A stretch of 64,000 nt of DNA, from the NCBI RefSeq assembly GCF_022489025.1, contig NZ_JAKVTG010000001.1, positions 186,001 through 250,000 of the forward strand, written 5' to 3'. The stretch comes from Planococcus halocryophilus. GTDB taxonomy: Bacteria > Bacillota > Bacilli > Bacillales_A > Planococcaceae. The notes below the pieces were generated by a model that ran no database searches, was not told the origin of the DNA, and worked only from the letters and a program-made list of their open reading frames with translations. Of the stretch, positions 35,231-44,765 are shown in pieces (the first letter of the stretch is position 1; every line of letters begins with the position of its first letter). The translations under genes were made by a program, and so were the position numbers.

Positions 35231-36640
35231 ATGGTAGTAGGAGATTTTCCAATCGAAACAGACACACTCGTAATCGGCTCTGGCCCTGGCGGTTATGTTG
35301 CAGCTATTCGTGCAGCACAAACTGGTCAAAAAGTAACAATCGTTGAAAAAGAATATATTGGTGGCGTTTGTTTGAACGTTGGCTGTATCCCTTCTAAAGC
35401 AATGATTTCTGTTGGACACCGTTTTGAAGAAGCTCAACACTCAGATGATATGGGTATTGTGGCTAAAGAAGTTTCAATTAACTTTGAAAAAGCGCAAGCA
35501 TTCAAAGATGGCGTTGTTAAGAAGTTAACGGGCGGCGTTGAGTCTCTTCTTAAAGGTAACAAAGTTGAAATTTTACGCGGCGAAGCTTATTTCGTAGACG
35601 AAAACACAGTTCGTATTATGGATGAAGATTCAGCACAAACGTATAAATTTAAAAACGTAATTATTGCTACAGGATCTCGTCCTGTTGAAATCCCAACTTT
35701 CAAATTCACGGATCGTGTCATTAATTCTACGGGAGCATTAGCTCTTAAAGAAATTCCAGGCAAGCTGGTTGTTATTGGTGGTGGCTATATCGGTACTGAG
35801 CTTGGAACTGCGTATGCTAACCTTGGCTCTGAAGTAACAATCCTTGAAGGCGCACCTGATATCCTTGCTGGATTTGAAAAACAAATGACAGCAATCGTTA
35901 AAAAAGGATTGAAGAAAAAAGGCGTTGAAGTTATCACAAAAGCATCTGCTAAAGGTGTAGAAGAAACTGATTCTGGCGTTACAGTAACATACGAAGCAGG
36001 CGGAGAAGAAAAAACGCTTGAAGCTGACTATGTTCTTGTAACAGTTGGCCGTCGTCCAAATACAGACGAAATGGGTCTTGAAGAATTGAACTTAAAAATG
36101 TCTGACCGTGGCTTGATCGAAGTCGACAAGCAATGCCGTACAAATATCCCGAATATCTATGCAATCGGTGATGTTGTAGCAGGTTTGCAGTTGGCTCATA
36201 AAGCTTCATATGAAGGCAAAATTGCTGCTGAAGCAATCGCTGGCGAAAAATCAGAGGTTGATTACTTAGCAATTCCTGCAGTTTGCTTTACAGATCCTGA
36301 ACTTGCAAGCGTAGGTTTAACTGAAGAGCAAGCAAAAACTGAAGGATTTGAAGTAACAGCTGCTAAGTTCCCATTCGGAGCTAACGGCCGTGCACTTTCA
36401 CTAAACGCTTCTGAAGGATTTGTGAAACTTGTTTCACGTAAATCTGACGGCTTGCTATTAGGTGGACAAATTGTTGGAGCTGGCGCATCAGATATGATCG
36501 CTGAGATCGGACTTGCAATTGAAGCAGGCATGACTGTGGAAGATATCGCAATGACAATTCACGCTCACCCAACACTTGCTGAAATTACAATGGAAGCTGC
36601 GGAAGTAGCTCTTGGAACACCAATTCATATCATTAAATAA
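35231..36640 (+). CDS. pdhD: Dihydrolipoamide dehydrogenase (E3)
   Basis: A 469-residue FAD disulfide oxidoreductase that re-oxidises the lipoyl groups and makes NADH. The FAD site [14 protein letters not shown], the redox disulfide [13 protein letters not shown], the NAD site [10 protein letters not shown] and the C-terminal HAHPTLAE with the catalytic His are all present. GGAGG overlapping the end of pdhC serves the ATG. Last gene of the operon, followed by a strong terminator. Confidence 0.96.
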   Translation: MVVGDFPIETDTLVIGSGPGGYVAAIRAAQTGQKVTIVEKEYIGGVCLNVGCIPSKAMISVGHRFEEAQHSDDMGIVAKEVSINFEKAQAFKDGVVKKLTGGVESLLKGNKVEILRGEAYFVDENTVRIMDEDSAQTYKFKNVIIATGSRPVEIPTFKFTDRVINSTGALALKEIPGKLVVIGGGYIGTELGTAYANLGSEVTILEGAPDILAGFEKQMTAIVKKGLKKKGVEVITKASAKGVEETDSGVTVTYEAGGEEKTLEADYVLVTVGRRPNTDEMGLEELNLKMSDRGLIEVDKQCRTNIPNIYAIGDVVAGLQLAHKASYEGKIAAEAIAGEKSEVDYLAIPAVCFTDPELASVGLTEEQAKTEGFEVTAAKFPFGANGRALSLNASEGFVKLVSRKSDGLLLGGQIVGAGASDMIAEIGLAIEAGMTVEDIAMTIHAHPTLAEITMEAAEVALGTPIHIIK

Positions 36641-36648
36641 ACAATAGA

Positions 36649-36676
36649 GAAGCCGCTTTTGCGGCTTCTTTTTTTT
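36649..36676 (+). terminator. Terminator of the pdhABCD operon
   Basis: GAAGCCGC / GCGGCTTC stem, TTTT loop and T8. Confidence 0.94.
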
Positions 36677-36729
36677 GGAATAAAGTAGGTTCTCATGGTA
36701 AGATTTGTTTATTGAAAGGGTGTTTTTAA

Positions 36730-37566
36730 ATGATACATAAAAAATGGATAGCTATCGCAGCGGTGTCTTTTTTACTAACAGCATGTGGAGATGATACAAA
36801 CACCTCTACGACTGAAGAAAAAGAAACAAAAAACGTGGAGGGAAATACTGAAACAGAAAAACAAGAAGAAAATGTAGAAAAAGAAGAAGTAGAAGAAATC
36901 GAAGAAGTCGAAGAAGTCGTAGAACAGGTCGAGGAACCTCAATACAAAGTTAATCCAGCCAATTGGGCTGTGCAGCCGATTTTGGATGCAGATGAAAAAG
37001 TGGTACTCGTGACAATAGATGATGCACCGGACAAGCATTCATTGGAAATGGCTGAAACGTTGAAAAGCCAAGACATTCCAGCTATTTTCTTTGTAAATGG
37101 TCATTTTTTAGAGACAGATGAAAAAAAACAACAACTAAAGAAAATTCATGAAATGGGTTTTATGATTGGGAATCACGCATATAGTCATCAAGATTTAAAA
37201 GGATTAACTGAGCAACAACAGCAAGAGGAAATTTTGAAAGTCAGCGAAATGGTAGAAGAAATCACGGGTGAAAAACCTAAGTTTTTCCGCGCTCCATTTG
37301 GTTCTAATACAGATTTTAGCAAGCAGTTGGTCGCAGACGAAAAAATGGTATTGATGAACTGGACATACGGCTATGATTGGGAAAAACAATATCAAGATGC
37401 TCAAACATTAACAGATATCATGGTTAATACCGAGTATTTGAATAATGGAGCTAACTTGTTAATGCACGATCGTGATTGGACAGTCGAAGCGTTGCCTGGG
37501 ATTATTCAAGGGTTAGAAGATAAGGGTTATGGCTTTGTTGATCCGGAAGAAATTGAAGAAATGTAA
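36730..37566 (+). CDS. Polysaccharide deacetylase-like lipoprotein
   Basis: A 278-residue lipoprotein (lipobox LTAC, Cys19) with a Glu/Val-rich linker (~25-76) and a NodB-type domain. Motif 1 reads VTIDDAPD instead of the usual TFDDGP but keeps both Asp; motif 2 NHAYSHQDL keeps both metal His; motif 3 RAPFGSN keeps the Arg and Pro. So the metal site looks complete, though the first motif is unusual. A role in trimming acetyl groups from peptidoglycan or another wall glycan is plausible. B. subtilis has the small lipoprotein gene slp at this place after pdhD. It stands between two terminators as a single gene. Confidence 0.82.
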   Translation: MIHKKWIAIAAVSFLLTACGDDTNTSTTEEKETKNVEGNTETEKQEENVEKEEVEEIEEVEEVVEQVEEPQYKVNPANWAVQPILDADEKVVLVTIDDAPDKHSLEMAETLKSQDIPAIFFVNGHFLETDEKKQQLKKIHEMGFMIGNHAYSHQDLKGLTEQQQQEEILKVSEMVEEITGEKPKFFRAPFGSNTDFSKQLVADEKMVLMNWTYGYDWEKQYQDAQTLTDIMVNTEYLNNGANLLMHDRDWTVEALPGIIQGLEDKGYGFVDPEEIEEM

Positions 37567-37603
37567 AAACGATCCACAGAATTTTTTTCTGTGGATCGTT
37601 TTT
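37565..37603. terminator. Terminator after the deacetylase gene
   Basis: AAAAACGATCCACAGA and its complement, T-rich loop, ending in T5. The symmetric A/T runs mean it could also act leftward. Confidence 0.92.
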
Positions 37604-37640
37604 AGGTTTTATGAAGTTGTAGAAGTCGGAGCTAACCAGG

Positions 37641-37780
37641 CACTTTCACTTTTCGTTGTCTAGACTCCAGCAGCCAGATTCTCGGGACATAAGCCACTCT
37701 GGCTGTGTGGCTGAAAACACGCCACTTCGCCAGTGCGTCTTATGCCTGTCGAATCTACATGGCTGCTTACGCTTTTCTAT
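37641..37780. repeat. Dispersed intergenic repeat, full-length copy
   Basis: About 140 bp starting CACTTTTCGTTGTCTAG and ending GCTTACGCTTTTCTATT. It shares in order with the copy at 46790-46942: CCAGATTCT-GGG-CATAAG, CACTCT-GCTGT, CGCC-CTTCGCCAG-GC, TCTTATGCC-GTCGAATCTACA. The outer parts are inverted repeats (GATTCTCGGGACATAAG against CTTATGCCTGTCGAATC), so the RNA would fold into a long hairpin. It abuts the stop codon of speA. Similar elements occur between genes of many Bacillales genomes as I recall them; their function is not known to me. Confidence 0.8.
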
Positions 37781-39250
37781 TTACCTAATAGCTTGTTGTT
37801 CTTTTATTACGCGTAGCATTTGCAGTGTGTCGTCTTCTGGTCCTTGTACTGGCAACCCGGCAGCGACGTTCATGTGAATATAGTTGATGTTTTCTTCCGT
37901 AATAATTTCACCTGGAATGAAAATAGGGATACCTGGTGGATAAACCATGATAAATTCCGCAGAAATGCGTCCAACAGCGTCATTAATCGAAATAACTTCT
38001 GTCGTTGCATAGAAAGCGTCTCGTGGTGTCATGGCAAGTCGTGGGATATCTGGAATCATCACTACAGGTTCCACGATAGCAGCGTCGCTATCTAATGTTT
38101 CGCTCATACGTTGAAGAGCATTGATCAATAGATTCACTTCTTTGCGGCTATCACCAAGTGTAACGAGACAAAGAATATTGTATAAATCGGAAAGTTCGAT
38201 TTCGATATTAGCGTTTTCTCTTAGCCATTCCTCGGCTTGATGACCGGTGATGCCTAAATTTTTAACGCTAATCAATAATTTTGTCGGATCCAAATCAAAA
38301 GTGGCTGACGAATTTAATACTTCTTTCCCAACACAATACAAATGAGGGATTTTATTAATACGTTTGCGCGCATCTTGAGCTAATCGAATAGTCCGGTCAA
38401 TCAAATCGTAGCCGTGAACCGCTAATTGACGACGTGCTGTGTCAAGAGAAGCTAAAATTGGATAAGAAGTTGATGTCGTAGTTAACATTGATAATGTAGA
38501 TTGTACGCGTTTTGGTGATACAAGACCTTCGCGTACATTCAATACGGAACTTTGCGTCATAGAACCACCTAGTTTATGGACAGAAGTTGCCGCCATATCT
38601 GCACCTGCCGCCATTGCAGAAACCGGTAGTGATTTATGGAAATGAATGTGAACGCCGTGTGCTTCATCAACTAAAACTGGAACATTGCGCTCGTGGGCAA
38701 TATCCACAATTCGTTTTAAATCAGCAGCTACACCGAAATAAGTAGGATTGATAACCAATACGGCTTTAGCGTCCGGATATTCAATCAATGCTTTTTCTAC
38801 AGCTTCTGCTGAAATACCGTGAGAAATTCCAAGCACAGTATCCACTTCTGGATGAATAAAAATCGGAATAGCTCCGGCAAAAACGATAGCAGACATAATC
38901 GATTTATGAACGTTTCTTGGAACCAAAATTTTATCATTTGGTCCAACAACACTTAAAATCATAGTCATAATTGCGCCACTTGTACCTTGTACAGAAAAGA
39001 ATGTATGATCTGCTCCAAAAGCTTTGGCAGCTAGTTCTTGAGCTTCTTTAATAGCTCCTTTTGGAGAATGTAAATCGTCCAAAGGTGCAATATTGATCAA
39101 ATCAATGGAAAGAATATTATCGCCGACAAATTCCCGGAATGCGGGATCGACGCCTTGTCCTTTTTTATGACCAGGAATATGGAATTGGATCGGGTGCCGA
39201 TTTCGATGCTTTAAAAGTGCATCAAATAACGGAGTTTCTAATTGAGACAA
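37781..39250 (-). CDS. speA: Arginine/lysine/ornithine decarboxylase (SpeA-type)
   Basis: A 489-residue PLP-dependent class I decarboxylase, very close to B. subtilis SpeA, the arginine decarboxylase that makes agmatine for polyamines. Landmarks are QFHIPGHKKG near the N-terminus, VQGTSGAIMT, LVDEAHGVH and the PLP-lysine segment ATSVHKLGGSMTQSS. The start is TTG at 39250: GAGGTGG stands 8 bases upstream and the product then begins MSQLETPLF, as in B. subtilis; the GTG at 39262 lies within the ribosome site. Substrate choice between Arg and Lys is taken from orthology. Confidence 0.9.
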   Translation of the reverse strand: MSQLETPLFDALLKHRNRHPIQFHIPGHKKGQGVDPAFREFVGDNILSIDLINIAPLDDLHSPKGAIKEAQELAAKAFGADHTFFSVQGTSGAIMTMILSVVGPNDKILVPRNVHKSIMSAIVFAGAIPIFIHPEVDTVLGISHGISAEAVEKALIEYPDAKAVLVINPTYFGVAADLKRIVDIAHERNVPVLVDEAHGVHIHFHKSLPVSAMAAGADMAATSVHKLGGSMTQSSVLNVREGLVSPKRVQSTLSMLTTTSTSYPILASLDTARRQLAVHGYDLIDRTIRLAQDARKRINKIPHLYCVGKEVLNSSATFDLDPTKLLISVKNLGITGHQAEEWLRENANIEIELSDLYNILCLVTLGDSRKEVNLLINALQRMSETLDSDAAIVEPVVMIPDIPRLAMTPRDAFYATTEVISINDAVGRISAEFIMVYPPGIPIFIPGEIITEENINYIHMNVAAGLPVQGPEDDTLQMLRVIKEQQAIR

Positions 39251-39290
39251 TGATAAGCCCACCTCACTAAATAAAATGAAAACAAAAAGA

Positions 39291-39299
39291 ATTATAGCA
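39291..39299 (-). promoter_or_regulatory. Extended -10 promoter element of speA
   Basis: Read leftward, TGC-TATAAT (39299-39291) is an extended -10. The predicted start point gives a leader of ~34 bases to the TTG start. The -35 is weak. Confidence 0.45.
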
Positions 39300-39384
39300 T
39301 GATGTACCCTACTATAGTATAAATAAAAGGATTTTCCAATATGGAAGCGAATACATTTGGTATAGAGAGAAAAGGAGTGAGTTA

Positions 39385-40350
39385 ATGGAGTTCAAAACAA
39401 AGGTAACTGAGCTACTTGGAATCCGCTACCCGATAATACAGGGGGGCTTAGCTTATTTAGCTTATGCAGAATTAGCAGCAGCTGTTTCAAATGCTGGCGG
39501 TCTAGGTCAAATTACAGCGATGAGTCTTTCTACGCCAGAAGAATTAAGAGCTGAAATTCAAAAAGTTAGAAAGTTGACAGACAAGCCTTTTGGCGTTAAT
39601 TTTGCCATTGGTGATCATGGCCGTGCATTTTCTCATATGCTTAATGTGGCAATCGAAGAAAAAGTACCAGTCGTTTCCATGACGGGGGGGAACCCAACGC
39701 CAATATTTGAACAGTTAAAAGGAACCGATATAAAAAAATTAGTGCTCGTTGCTGCCAGAAGACAAGCTGAAAAAGCAGAAAGTCTAGGTGCGGATGCTGT
39801 AATGGTCGTTGGGCAAGAAGGGGGTGGGCATCTAGGGCGTGATGATATTGGTACGATGGTGCTGATTCCTCAAGTAGTAGATGCTGTGAAGATACCTGTT
39901 ATTGCCTCAGGTGGGATTGGTGATGGACGAGGTTGGATGGCAGCCCATGCCTTAGGTGCAGAAGGCATTGAAATGGGAACGCGTTTTATCGCCACAAAAG
40001 AATGTGTTCATGCATCTAGTGCGTATAAACAACAATTAATCGATAGCTCCGAGAATGATACGGTTATTATTAAGCGCAGCATAGGGGCTCCAGCGCGTAC
40101 TTTACAAAATAGCTGGACGGACAAAATTTTGGAGATTGAAAGTCAAACACCGACCTACGAGGCCTTAAAAGAATATATTAGTGGTGAAGCCAACAAACGT
40201 TTCATCTATAATGGAGATAAAGACCAAGGTTTTGGCTGGGCTGGACAAGTCACTGGATTGATCAAGAATGTGCCTACAGTTCAGGAATTGATTGAAGGTA
40301 TGGTCAAACAAGCTGGAGAAATCCGTGAAAAATGGTCAATCACTAGATGA
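39385..40350 (+). CDS. NAD(P)H-dependent flavin oxidoreductase / nitronate monooxygenase family
   Basis: A 321-residue TIM-barrel flavoprotein of the 2-nitropropane dioxygenase/FabK superfamily. The N-terminal IRYPIIQGGLAYLA, the EGGGHLGR segment with the His typical of the family, and the FMN phosphate site VIASGGIGDGRGWMAA followed by GAEGIEMGTRF are clear. Activity may be nitronate oxidation or an enoyl-ACP-reductase-like reaction; sequence alone does not decide. AAAAGGAGTGAGTTA precedes the ATG. It lies 15 bp before yktA and may share its transcript; I do not recall an equivalent between speA and yktA in B. subtilis. Confidence 0.85.
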   Translation: MEFKTKVTELLGIRYPIIQGGLAYLAYAELAAAVSNAGGLGQITAMSLSTPEELRAEIQKVRKLTDKPFGVNFAIGDHGRAFSHMLNVAIEEKVPVVSMTGGNPTPIFEQLKGTDIKKLVLVAARRQAEKAESLGADAVMVVGQEGGGHLGRDDIGTMVLIPQVVDAVKIPVIASGGIGDGRGWMAAHALGAEGIEMGTRFIATKECVHASSAYKQQLIDSSENDTVIIKRSIGAPARTLQNSWTDKILEIESQTPTYEALKEYISGEANKRFIYNGDKDQGFGWAGQVTGLIKNVPTVQELIEGMVKQAGEIREKWSITR

Positions 40351-40365
40351 AAAGAGGGATGAAAA

Positions 40366-40644
40366 ATGGATTATTCTTATCCATTTTCAATTGAATGGTC
40401 AACAGAAGAAATTATTGATGTTGTCAGTTTTTTTGAAGCAATTGAAATGGCCTATGAAAAAGGCATCAACAGACAAGATTTACTAACGCGTTATCGTAAA
40501 TTCAAGCAGGTAGTTCCTGCTATATCAGAAGAAAAGACGTATTTTCGTGAATTTGAAGAAGAAAGTGGCTATGCTAGTTTTCCGGTTATTAAAGAAATGA
40601 AAACTGGAACAGATGACCAAAAAATCAAATTGAACAAGAAGTGA
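40366..40644 (+). CDS. yktA: UPF0223 family protein YktA
   Basis: A 92-residue soluble helical protein of the UPF0223 family, whose conserved block [28 protein letters not shown] is at the N-terminus and [11 protein letters not shown] follows. Function unknown. AGAGGGATGAAAA precedes the ATG. It is convergent with yktB, as in B. subtilis. Confidence 0.87.
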   Translation: [92 protein letters not shown]

Positions 40645-40650
40645 GAGTAC

Positions 40651-40688
40651 AAAAGAACCTGCAGCCTTAACGGCTGACAGGTTCTTTT
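40651..40688. terminator. Bidirectional terminator between yktA and yktB
   Basis: AAAAGAACCTGCAGCC pairs with GGCTG-A-CAGGTTCTTTT (one bulged A). The yktB stop codon (TAA, 40669-40667) lies in the loop, so the right arm codes for its C-terminus. Confidence 0.88.
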
Positions 40689-41308
40689 GTAGCTTGAAGC
40701 AACGTATTGTAAACGGGGAGCAACTCCTCGAACGTTTCTTCAGCAAACTGATAAAATTGTTCTTTAGTAAAAAATGCAGCTTGTTCTCGAGTTAAATGGC
40801 GTCCGATGACAAATTCACCTTTTTTCACATCGCGCAAACGGATAAGCAATTTTTCAAGACCTTGGTCACCTAACTCGTTTAAAGCGTTGGATTGTGGTTT
40901 CATATGATCTCCGGAAACAACGAATTCACCAGACAAACTTTCAAGAACTTCTGAATGTAATAAATTTTCGGCCATGGCTGTTTTATTTGGGGCTTCGTAA
41001 ATAACAGCTAATATAACGAATACGTGACTTTCCCACATACCAATTTGGAAATGAGGAACAGCTTTATATCCTCTTTTATACGGAGCAAAAGCTACCCAGC
41101 TATCATTTGGCGGATTTACAGTTCTGCGCATATGTTTAGCAACATGCGGGAAGAATTCATCTCCCGTTTTTCCAGAAAAAAATGATGAAAATTCAGTGCC
41201 AAGTTCCGCAAATTTTGGGCGGATAAGTTCAGTTAATGCAGCCATCCGTTCCTCTAATCCTGGAGTGTTGAAAACATCAAAATCTTGTTCAGTCCAATAA
41301 GGCTTCAA
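40667..41308 (-). CDS. yktB: DUF1054 protein YktB
   Basis: A 213-residue soluble protein of the DUF1054/UPF0637 family. Typical blocks are YWTEQDFDVF at the N-terminus, HVAKHMRRTVNPPNDSWVAF and GYKAVPHFQIGMWESHVF. The function is unknown. GGGAGGATTTTTTTTGAAGC stands upstream of the ATG. It is convergent with yktA; its stop codon is placed in the loop of their shared terminator. Confidence 0.87.
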   Translation of the reverse strand: MKPYWTEQDFDVFNTPGLEERMAALTELIRPKFAELGTEFSSFFSGKTGDEFFPHVAKHMRRTVNPPNDSWVAFAPYKRGYKAVPHFQIGMWESHVFVILAVIYEAPNKTAMAENLLHSEVLESLSGEFVVSGDHMKPQSNALNELGDQGLEKLLIRLRDVKKGEFVIGRHLTREQAAFFTKEQFYQFAEETFEELLPVYNTLLQATKEPVSR

Positions 41309-41477
41309 AAAAAATCCTCCCTTTATTTAAGTAATCAGGTTTCATTTTAACGAAGTTTGGGAAAAAAGAATATAAATACGTTTCTACTTATGGATTTTGT
41401 AAGAAAAAAGTGGTATTATTAAGATGTAACAAAAATAGTCAGAATTTTCGGAGTTTGGTAAGAAAGGGGTGCTCATT

Positions 41478-41672
41478 ATGAAACAGATGGTTCAGATAAT
41501 CCGAAAAGCGGATGTAGAGAAGGAATATATTCATGTGCTAAAATTGGAACTAGACTATGAACTTGCTTCACTGTTTGATGCAATGCAGCAAAAAGATGAA
41601 CATCAAATGTCAAAAAGCAAGCAGCGGCTCCATGAAATACACGTTGAACTGGAGGCCCTCCATGCGCTCTAA
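41478..41672 (+). CDS. Small helical protein in the ykzI position (64 aa)
   Basis: A 64-residue charged, probably all-helical coiled-coil protein. AAAGGGG lies eight bases before the ATG at 41478 and decides the start over a GTG at 41469. B. subtilis has the small gene ykzI between yktB and yktC (suhB), so this is probably its positional equivalent, but I cannot confirm similarity. No function known. A strong terminator follows. Confidence 0.7.
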   Translation: MKQMVQIIRKADVEKEYIHVLKLELDYELASLFDAMQQKDEHQMSKSKQRLHEIHVELEALHAL

Positions 41673-41687
41673 TCCATCTATACACTG

Positions 41688-41726
41688 AAGGCATCTGCTA
41701 GAGTAAGACAGCAGATGCCTTTTTCG
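41688..41726 (+). terminator. Terminator after the small helical protein gene
   Basis: AAGGCATCTGCT / AGCAGATGCCTT, a 12-bp perfect stem with a 10-base loop, then T5. Confidence 0.92.
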
Positions 41727-41758
41727 TTATACTAATACTAATAGGGAGGCGTTTATAA

Positions 41759-42550
41759 ATGGATTTACACGCTATGGATAGATACATAAAATCACTCATT
41801 AAAGAAGCAGGACATCGAATTCGCAATTCCTTTTTAACGGATATCACGATTGAATCAAAATCTAATGCCAATGATTTGGTAACGAATATGGATAAAGAAA
41901 TTGAACAATTTTTTATTGAGCGGATTCGCAGAGATTTCCCAGGGAATCGAATTTTCGGAGAAGAGGGCTTTGGTGACGATATTCAAAATACAAAGGGAAT
42001 CATTTGGTTGCTCGATCCAATTGATGGCACCATGAATTTTGTGCATCAAAAACGCAACTTTGCTATCTCTCTTGGAATATATGAAGATGGAGTCGGCAAA
42101 CTTGGCTATATTTACGATGTTGTAAATGATGATTTGTATCATGGAGTAAAAGATGGAGGAGCGTATTACAACAATGAAAAGCTAAGACCGCTTATGAAAA
42201 CGGAGATATCCGAATCCATTGTGGCGATGAATGCGACATGGGCAATCCCAAATCGTTATTTAAATCATGAAGCTATTATCAATTTAATTCGCGATGTACG
42301 TGGTACACGCTCTTTTGGCTCAGCTGCACTCGAGCTTGCTTATGTCGCATGCGGACGTTTCGACGCGTATATTTCAATGAGGTTATCACCGTGGGATATT
42401 GCTGGTGGTATGGTCATTGCCCAAGAAGTAGGCGCAATAACAACGAACTTCAAAGGTGACCCAGCAAACCTTTTAAAACAAGACACTTTTATTGCGGCTA
42501 ATCCAGCGATTCACCAAGAGCTGTTAGAAAAATATATAAAATTCAAGTAA
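41759..42550 (+). CDS. suhB: Inositol monophosphatase family protein (YktC/SuhB)
   Basis: A 263-residue Mg2+-dependent phosphatase of the inositol monophosphatase superfamily. The metal motifs are GEEGFGD with the first Glu, WLLDPIDGTMNFVH (motif A) and SPWDIAGGMVIAQEVGA (motif B). B. subtilis YktC dephosphorylates inositol-1-phosphate; some homologues act on other phosphates. AGGGAGGCGTTTATAA precedes the ATG. A single gene between two terminators. Confidence 0.9.
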   Translation: MDLHAMDRYIKSLIKEAGHRIRNSFLTDITIESKSNANDLVTNMDKEIEQFFIERIRRDFPGNRIFGEEGFGDDIQNTKGIIWLLDPIDGTMNFVHQKRNFAISLGIYEDGVGKLGYIYDVVNDDLYHGVKDGGAYYNNEKLRPLMKTEISESIVAMNATWAIPNRYLNHEAIINLIRDVRGTRSFGSAALELAYVACGRFDAYISMRLSPWDIAGGMVIAQEVGAITTNFKGDPANLLKQDTFIAANPAIHQELLEKYIKFK

Positions 42551-42583
42551 AAAAAGATGCGGAATCCCGCATCTTTTTTTATA
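42549..42583. terminator. Terminator between suhB and ylaF
   Basis: AAAAAAAGATGCGG, loop AAT, CCGCATCTTTTTTT: near-perfect and symmetric, serving both convergent genes. Confidence 0.92.
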
Positions 42584-42584
42584 A

Positions 42585-42782
42585 TTATAGTAATCCGGCT
42601 TCCCGCATTTCCTTTTTCTTTTTGAAGCCCATACCCATGACAAAAACGAGCATTAGAATCGCTGCAAATATGCCTAACACACTGCGTAAGCCAATAGCCA
42701 AGCCGATTAAGACCATCGCTACGATTGCTGCCAAGGAATACAAAACAAATATCCATTTTATGTTTTTTATTAGATTTATCAC
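42585..42782 (-). CDS. ylaF: DUF5325 membrane protein YlaF
   Basis: A 65-residue protein with two membrane segments (~10-30 and ~32-52) and a short basic C-terminal tail (FKKKKEMREAGLL). It fits the DUF5325/YlaF family, which lies next to typA in Bacilli. Read leftward, AGGAGGAAAATCCAGTG gives a clear ribosome site before the ATG-like start at 42782. Function unknown. Confidence 0.75.
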   Translation of the reverse strand: MINLIKNIKWIFVLYSLAAIVAMVLIGLAIGLRSVLGIFAAILMLVFVMGMGFKKKKEMREAGLL

Positions 42783-42840
42783 TGGATTTTCCTCCTGTAG
42801 CTTACCGCCTGAAATAAAATCTTAGGGTTTTACACCTATA

Positions 42841-42857
42841 TGTGCTATACTAGCACA
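42841..42857 (+). promoter_or_regulatory. typA promoter -10 embedded in an inverted repeat
   Basis: TGTGCTA-TAC-TAGCACA is a perfect inverted repeat. Inside it, TGC-TATACT (42843-42851) forms an extended -10 at a good distance from typA. Binding of a regulator here would block polymerase. Confidence 0.5.
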
Positions 42858-42893
42858 GTTATAGGCATGAAAAAAGAATATTGGAGTGAAAAT

Positions 42894-44741
42894 ATGACTA
42901 ACTTACGTAACGACCTAAGAAACATTGCAATTATTGCCCACGTTGACCATGGTAAAACAACTTTAGTGGATCAACTTCTACAACAATCCGGAATTTTCCG
43001 TTCAAACGAACACGTTGAAGAACGCGCTATGGATTCTAATGATATAGAGAGAGAACGTGGAATTACGATTCTTGCGAAAAACACTGCTATTCAGTACAAA
43101 GACGCTAAAATCAACATTTTAGATACTCCTGGACACGCCGATTTCGGTGGAGAAGTTGAACGTATCATGAAAATGGTTGATGGAGTTCTATTGGTAGTTG
43201 ATGCTTATGAAGGCTGTATGCCACAAACACGTTTTGTTTTGAAAAAAGCTCTTGAGCAAAATTTAAAACCAATCGTTGTTGTTAACAAAATTGACCGTGA
43301 CTTTGCACGCCCTGAAGAAGTGGTTGACGAAGTCATCGAATTGTTTATCGAGCTTGAAGCTAACGACGAGCAATTGGAATTCCCGGTTATCTTTGCATCA
43401 GGTATGAATGGTACAGCAAGTCTTTCTTCAGATCCATCTGATCAGGAAGAAAACATGCAAGTTATTTATGATGCAATCATGGAACACGTTCCAGCGCCAA
43501 TCGATAACAGAGATGAGCCACTTCAATTCCAGGTAGCTCTTCTTGATTACAGTGACTATGTTGGACGTATCGGTATTGGCCGCGTATTCCGCGGAACAAT
43601 TGAAGTTGGACAATCAGTTTCATTGATGAAGCTTGATGGTTCGTACAAAAACTTCCGTGTTACGAAAATTCATGGTTTCATGGGACTTAAACGAGTGGAA
43701 ATCCAAAAAGCAGAAGCTGGCGATTTAATTGCTATCTCTGGTATGGAAGACATCAACGTAGGAGAAACGGTTTGTCCTGCAGAACATCGCGAAGCATTAC
43801 CGATTCTACGCATCGATGAACCAACTCTACAAATGACTTTCTTAGTTAACAACAGCCCATTTGCAGGTAAAGAAGGTAAATGGATTACTTCTAGAAAAAT
43901 TCAAGAACGTTTAGATGCCCAATTGCAAACAGACGTATCATTGCGCGTAGATAATACAGATTCACCAGATGCTTGGGTAGTTTCTGGACGCGGAGAATTG
44001 CATTTGTCGATTTTAATCGAGAACATGCGCCGTGAAGGATTTGAAATTCAAGTTTCAAAACCTGAAGTTATTGTTCGTATGGTTGACGGTGTTCGCTGCG
44101 AACCAGTAGAACGCGTTCAAGTAGATGTACCTGAAGAATATACAGGGAATATCATCGAATCATTAGGTGAACGTAAAGGCGAAATGCTGGATATGGTAAA
44201 CAACGGTAGTGGACAAGTCCGTATGGTGTTTAACGTACCAGCTCGTGGATTGATCGGTTACACAACTGAATTCTTGACACAAACTCGTGGATACGGAATC
44301 ATCAACCACACATTTGATAGCTACCAACCAGTTGCTTCTGGCCGTGTTGGCGGACGTCGCGAAGGTGTATTGGTATCTATGGAGCGCGGAAAAGTTTCGA
44401 CTTACGGCTTAATGGGCATCGAAGACCGCGGGACTTCGTTTGTTGAAGTAGGCGCTGAAATTTACGAAGGCATGATCGTTGGACAGCATAATCGCGATAG
44501 CGATCTTACAGTAAACATCGTAAAAATCAAAGCTGCAACAAACATCCGTTCAGCTAACAAAGACCAAACAACGACGATGAAAAAAGCGCGTTTGATGAGT
44601 CTTGAAGAAGCACTTGAATACTTGAATGATGATGAGTACTGTGAAATCACACCACAAACGATTCGTTTACGTAAAAAAATTCTTGATAAAAACGAACGTG
44701 AACGTATGGCTAAGAAAAAGAAAGTTGCCATCGAAGAATAA
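42894..44741 (+). CDS. typA: GTP-binding protein TypA/BipA
   Basis: A 615-residue translational GTPase that acts on ribosomes and is needed at low temperature and in ribosome assembly. G1 AHVDHGKT, the switch region [12 protein letters not shown]3 DTPGHADF and G4 NKID are all present, followed by domain 2, the EF-G-like domains III and V, and the BipA-specific C-terminal domain. The open frame extends to an ATG at 42867, but TTGGAGTGAAAAT serves the ATG at 42894, giving the usual family start. ylaH follows 24 bp later. Confidence 0.95.
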   Translation: MTNLRNDLRNIAIIAHVDHGKTTLVDQLLQQSGIFRSNEHVEERAMDSNDIERERGITILAKNTAIQYKDAKINILDTPGHADFGGEVERIMKMVDGVLLVVDAYEGCMPQTRFVLKKALEQNLKPIVVVNKIDRDFARPEEVVDEVIELFIELEANDEQLEFPVIFASGMNGTASLSSDPSDQEENMQVIYDAIMEHVPAPIDNRDEPLQFQVALLDYSDYVGRIGIGRVFRGTIEVGQSVSLMKLDGSYKNFRVTKIHGFMGLKRVEIQKAEAGDLIAISGMEDINVGETVCPAEHREALPILRIDEPTLQMTFLVNNSPFAGKEGKWITSRKIQERLDAQLQTDVSLRVDNTDSPDAWVVSGRGELHLSILIENMRREGFEIQVSKPEVIVRMVDGVRCEPVERVQVDVPEEYTGNIIESLGERKGEMLDMVNNGSGQVRMVFNVPARGLIGYTTEFLTQTRGYGIINHTFDSYQPVASGRVGGRREGVLVSMERGKVSTYGLMGIEDRGTSFVEVGAEIYEGMIVGQHNRDSDLTVNIVKIKAATNIRSANKDQTTTMKKARLMSLEEALEYLNDDEYCEITPQTIRLRKKILDKNERERMAKKKKVAIEE

Positions 44742-44765
44742 GTGTATAGGAAGGATGTATAATAC

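Noticed and set aside
37656-37877. Open frame running through the dispersed repeat into the speA antisense
   Set aside because: It crosses repeat DNA and the reverse of speA; no ribosome site and no similarity to known proteins.
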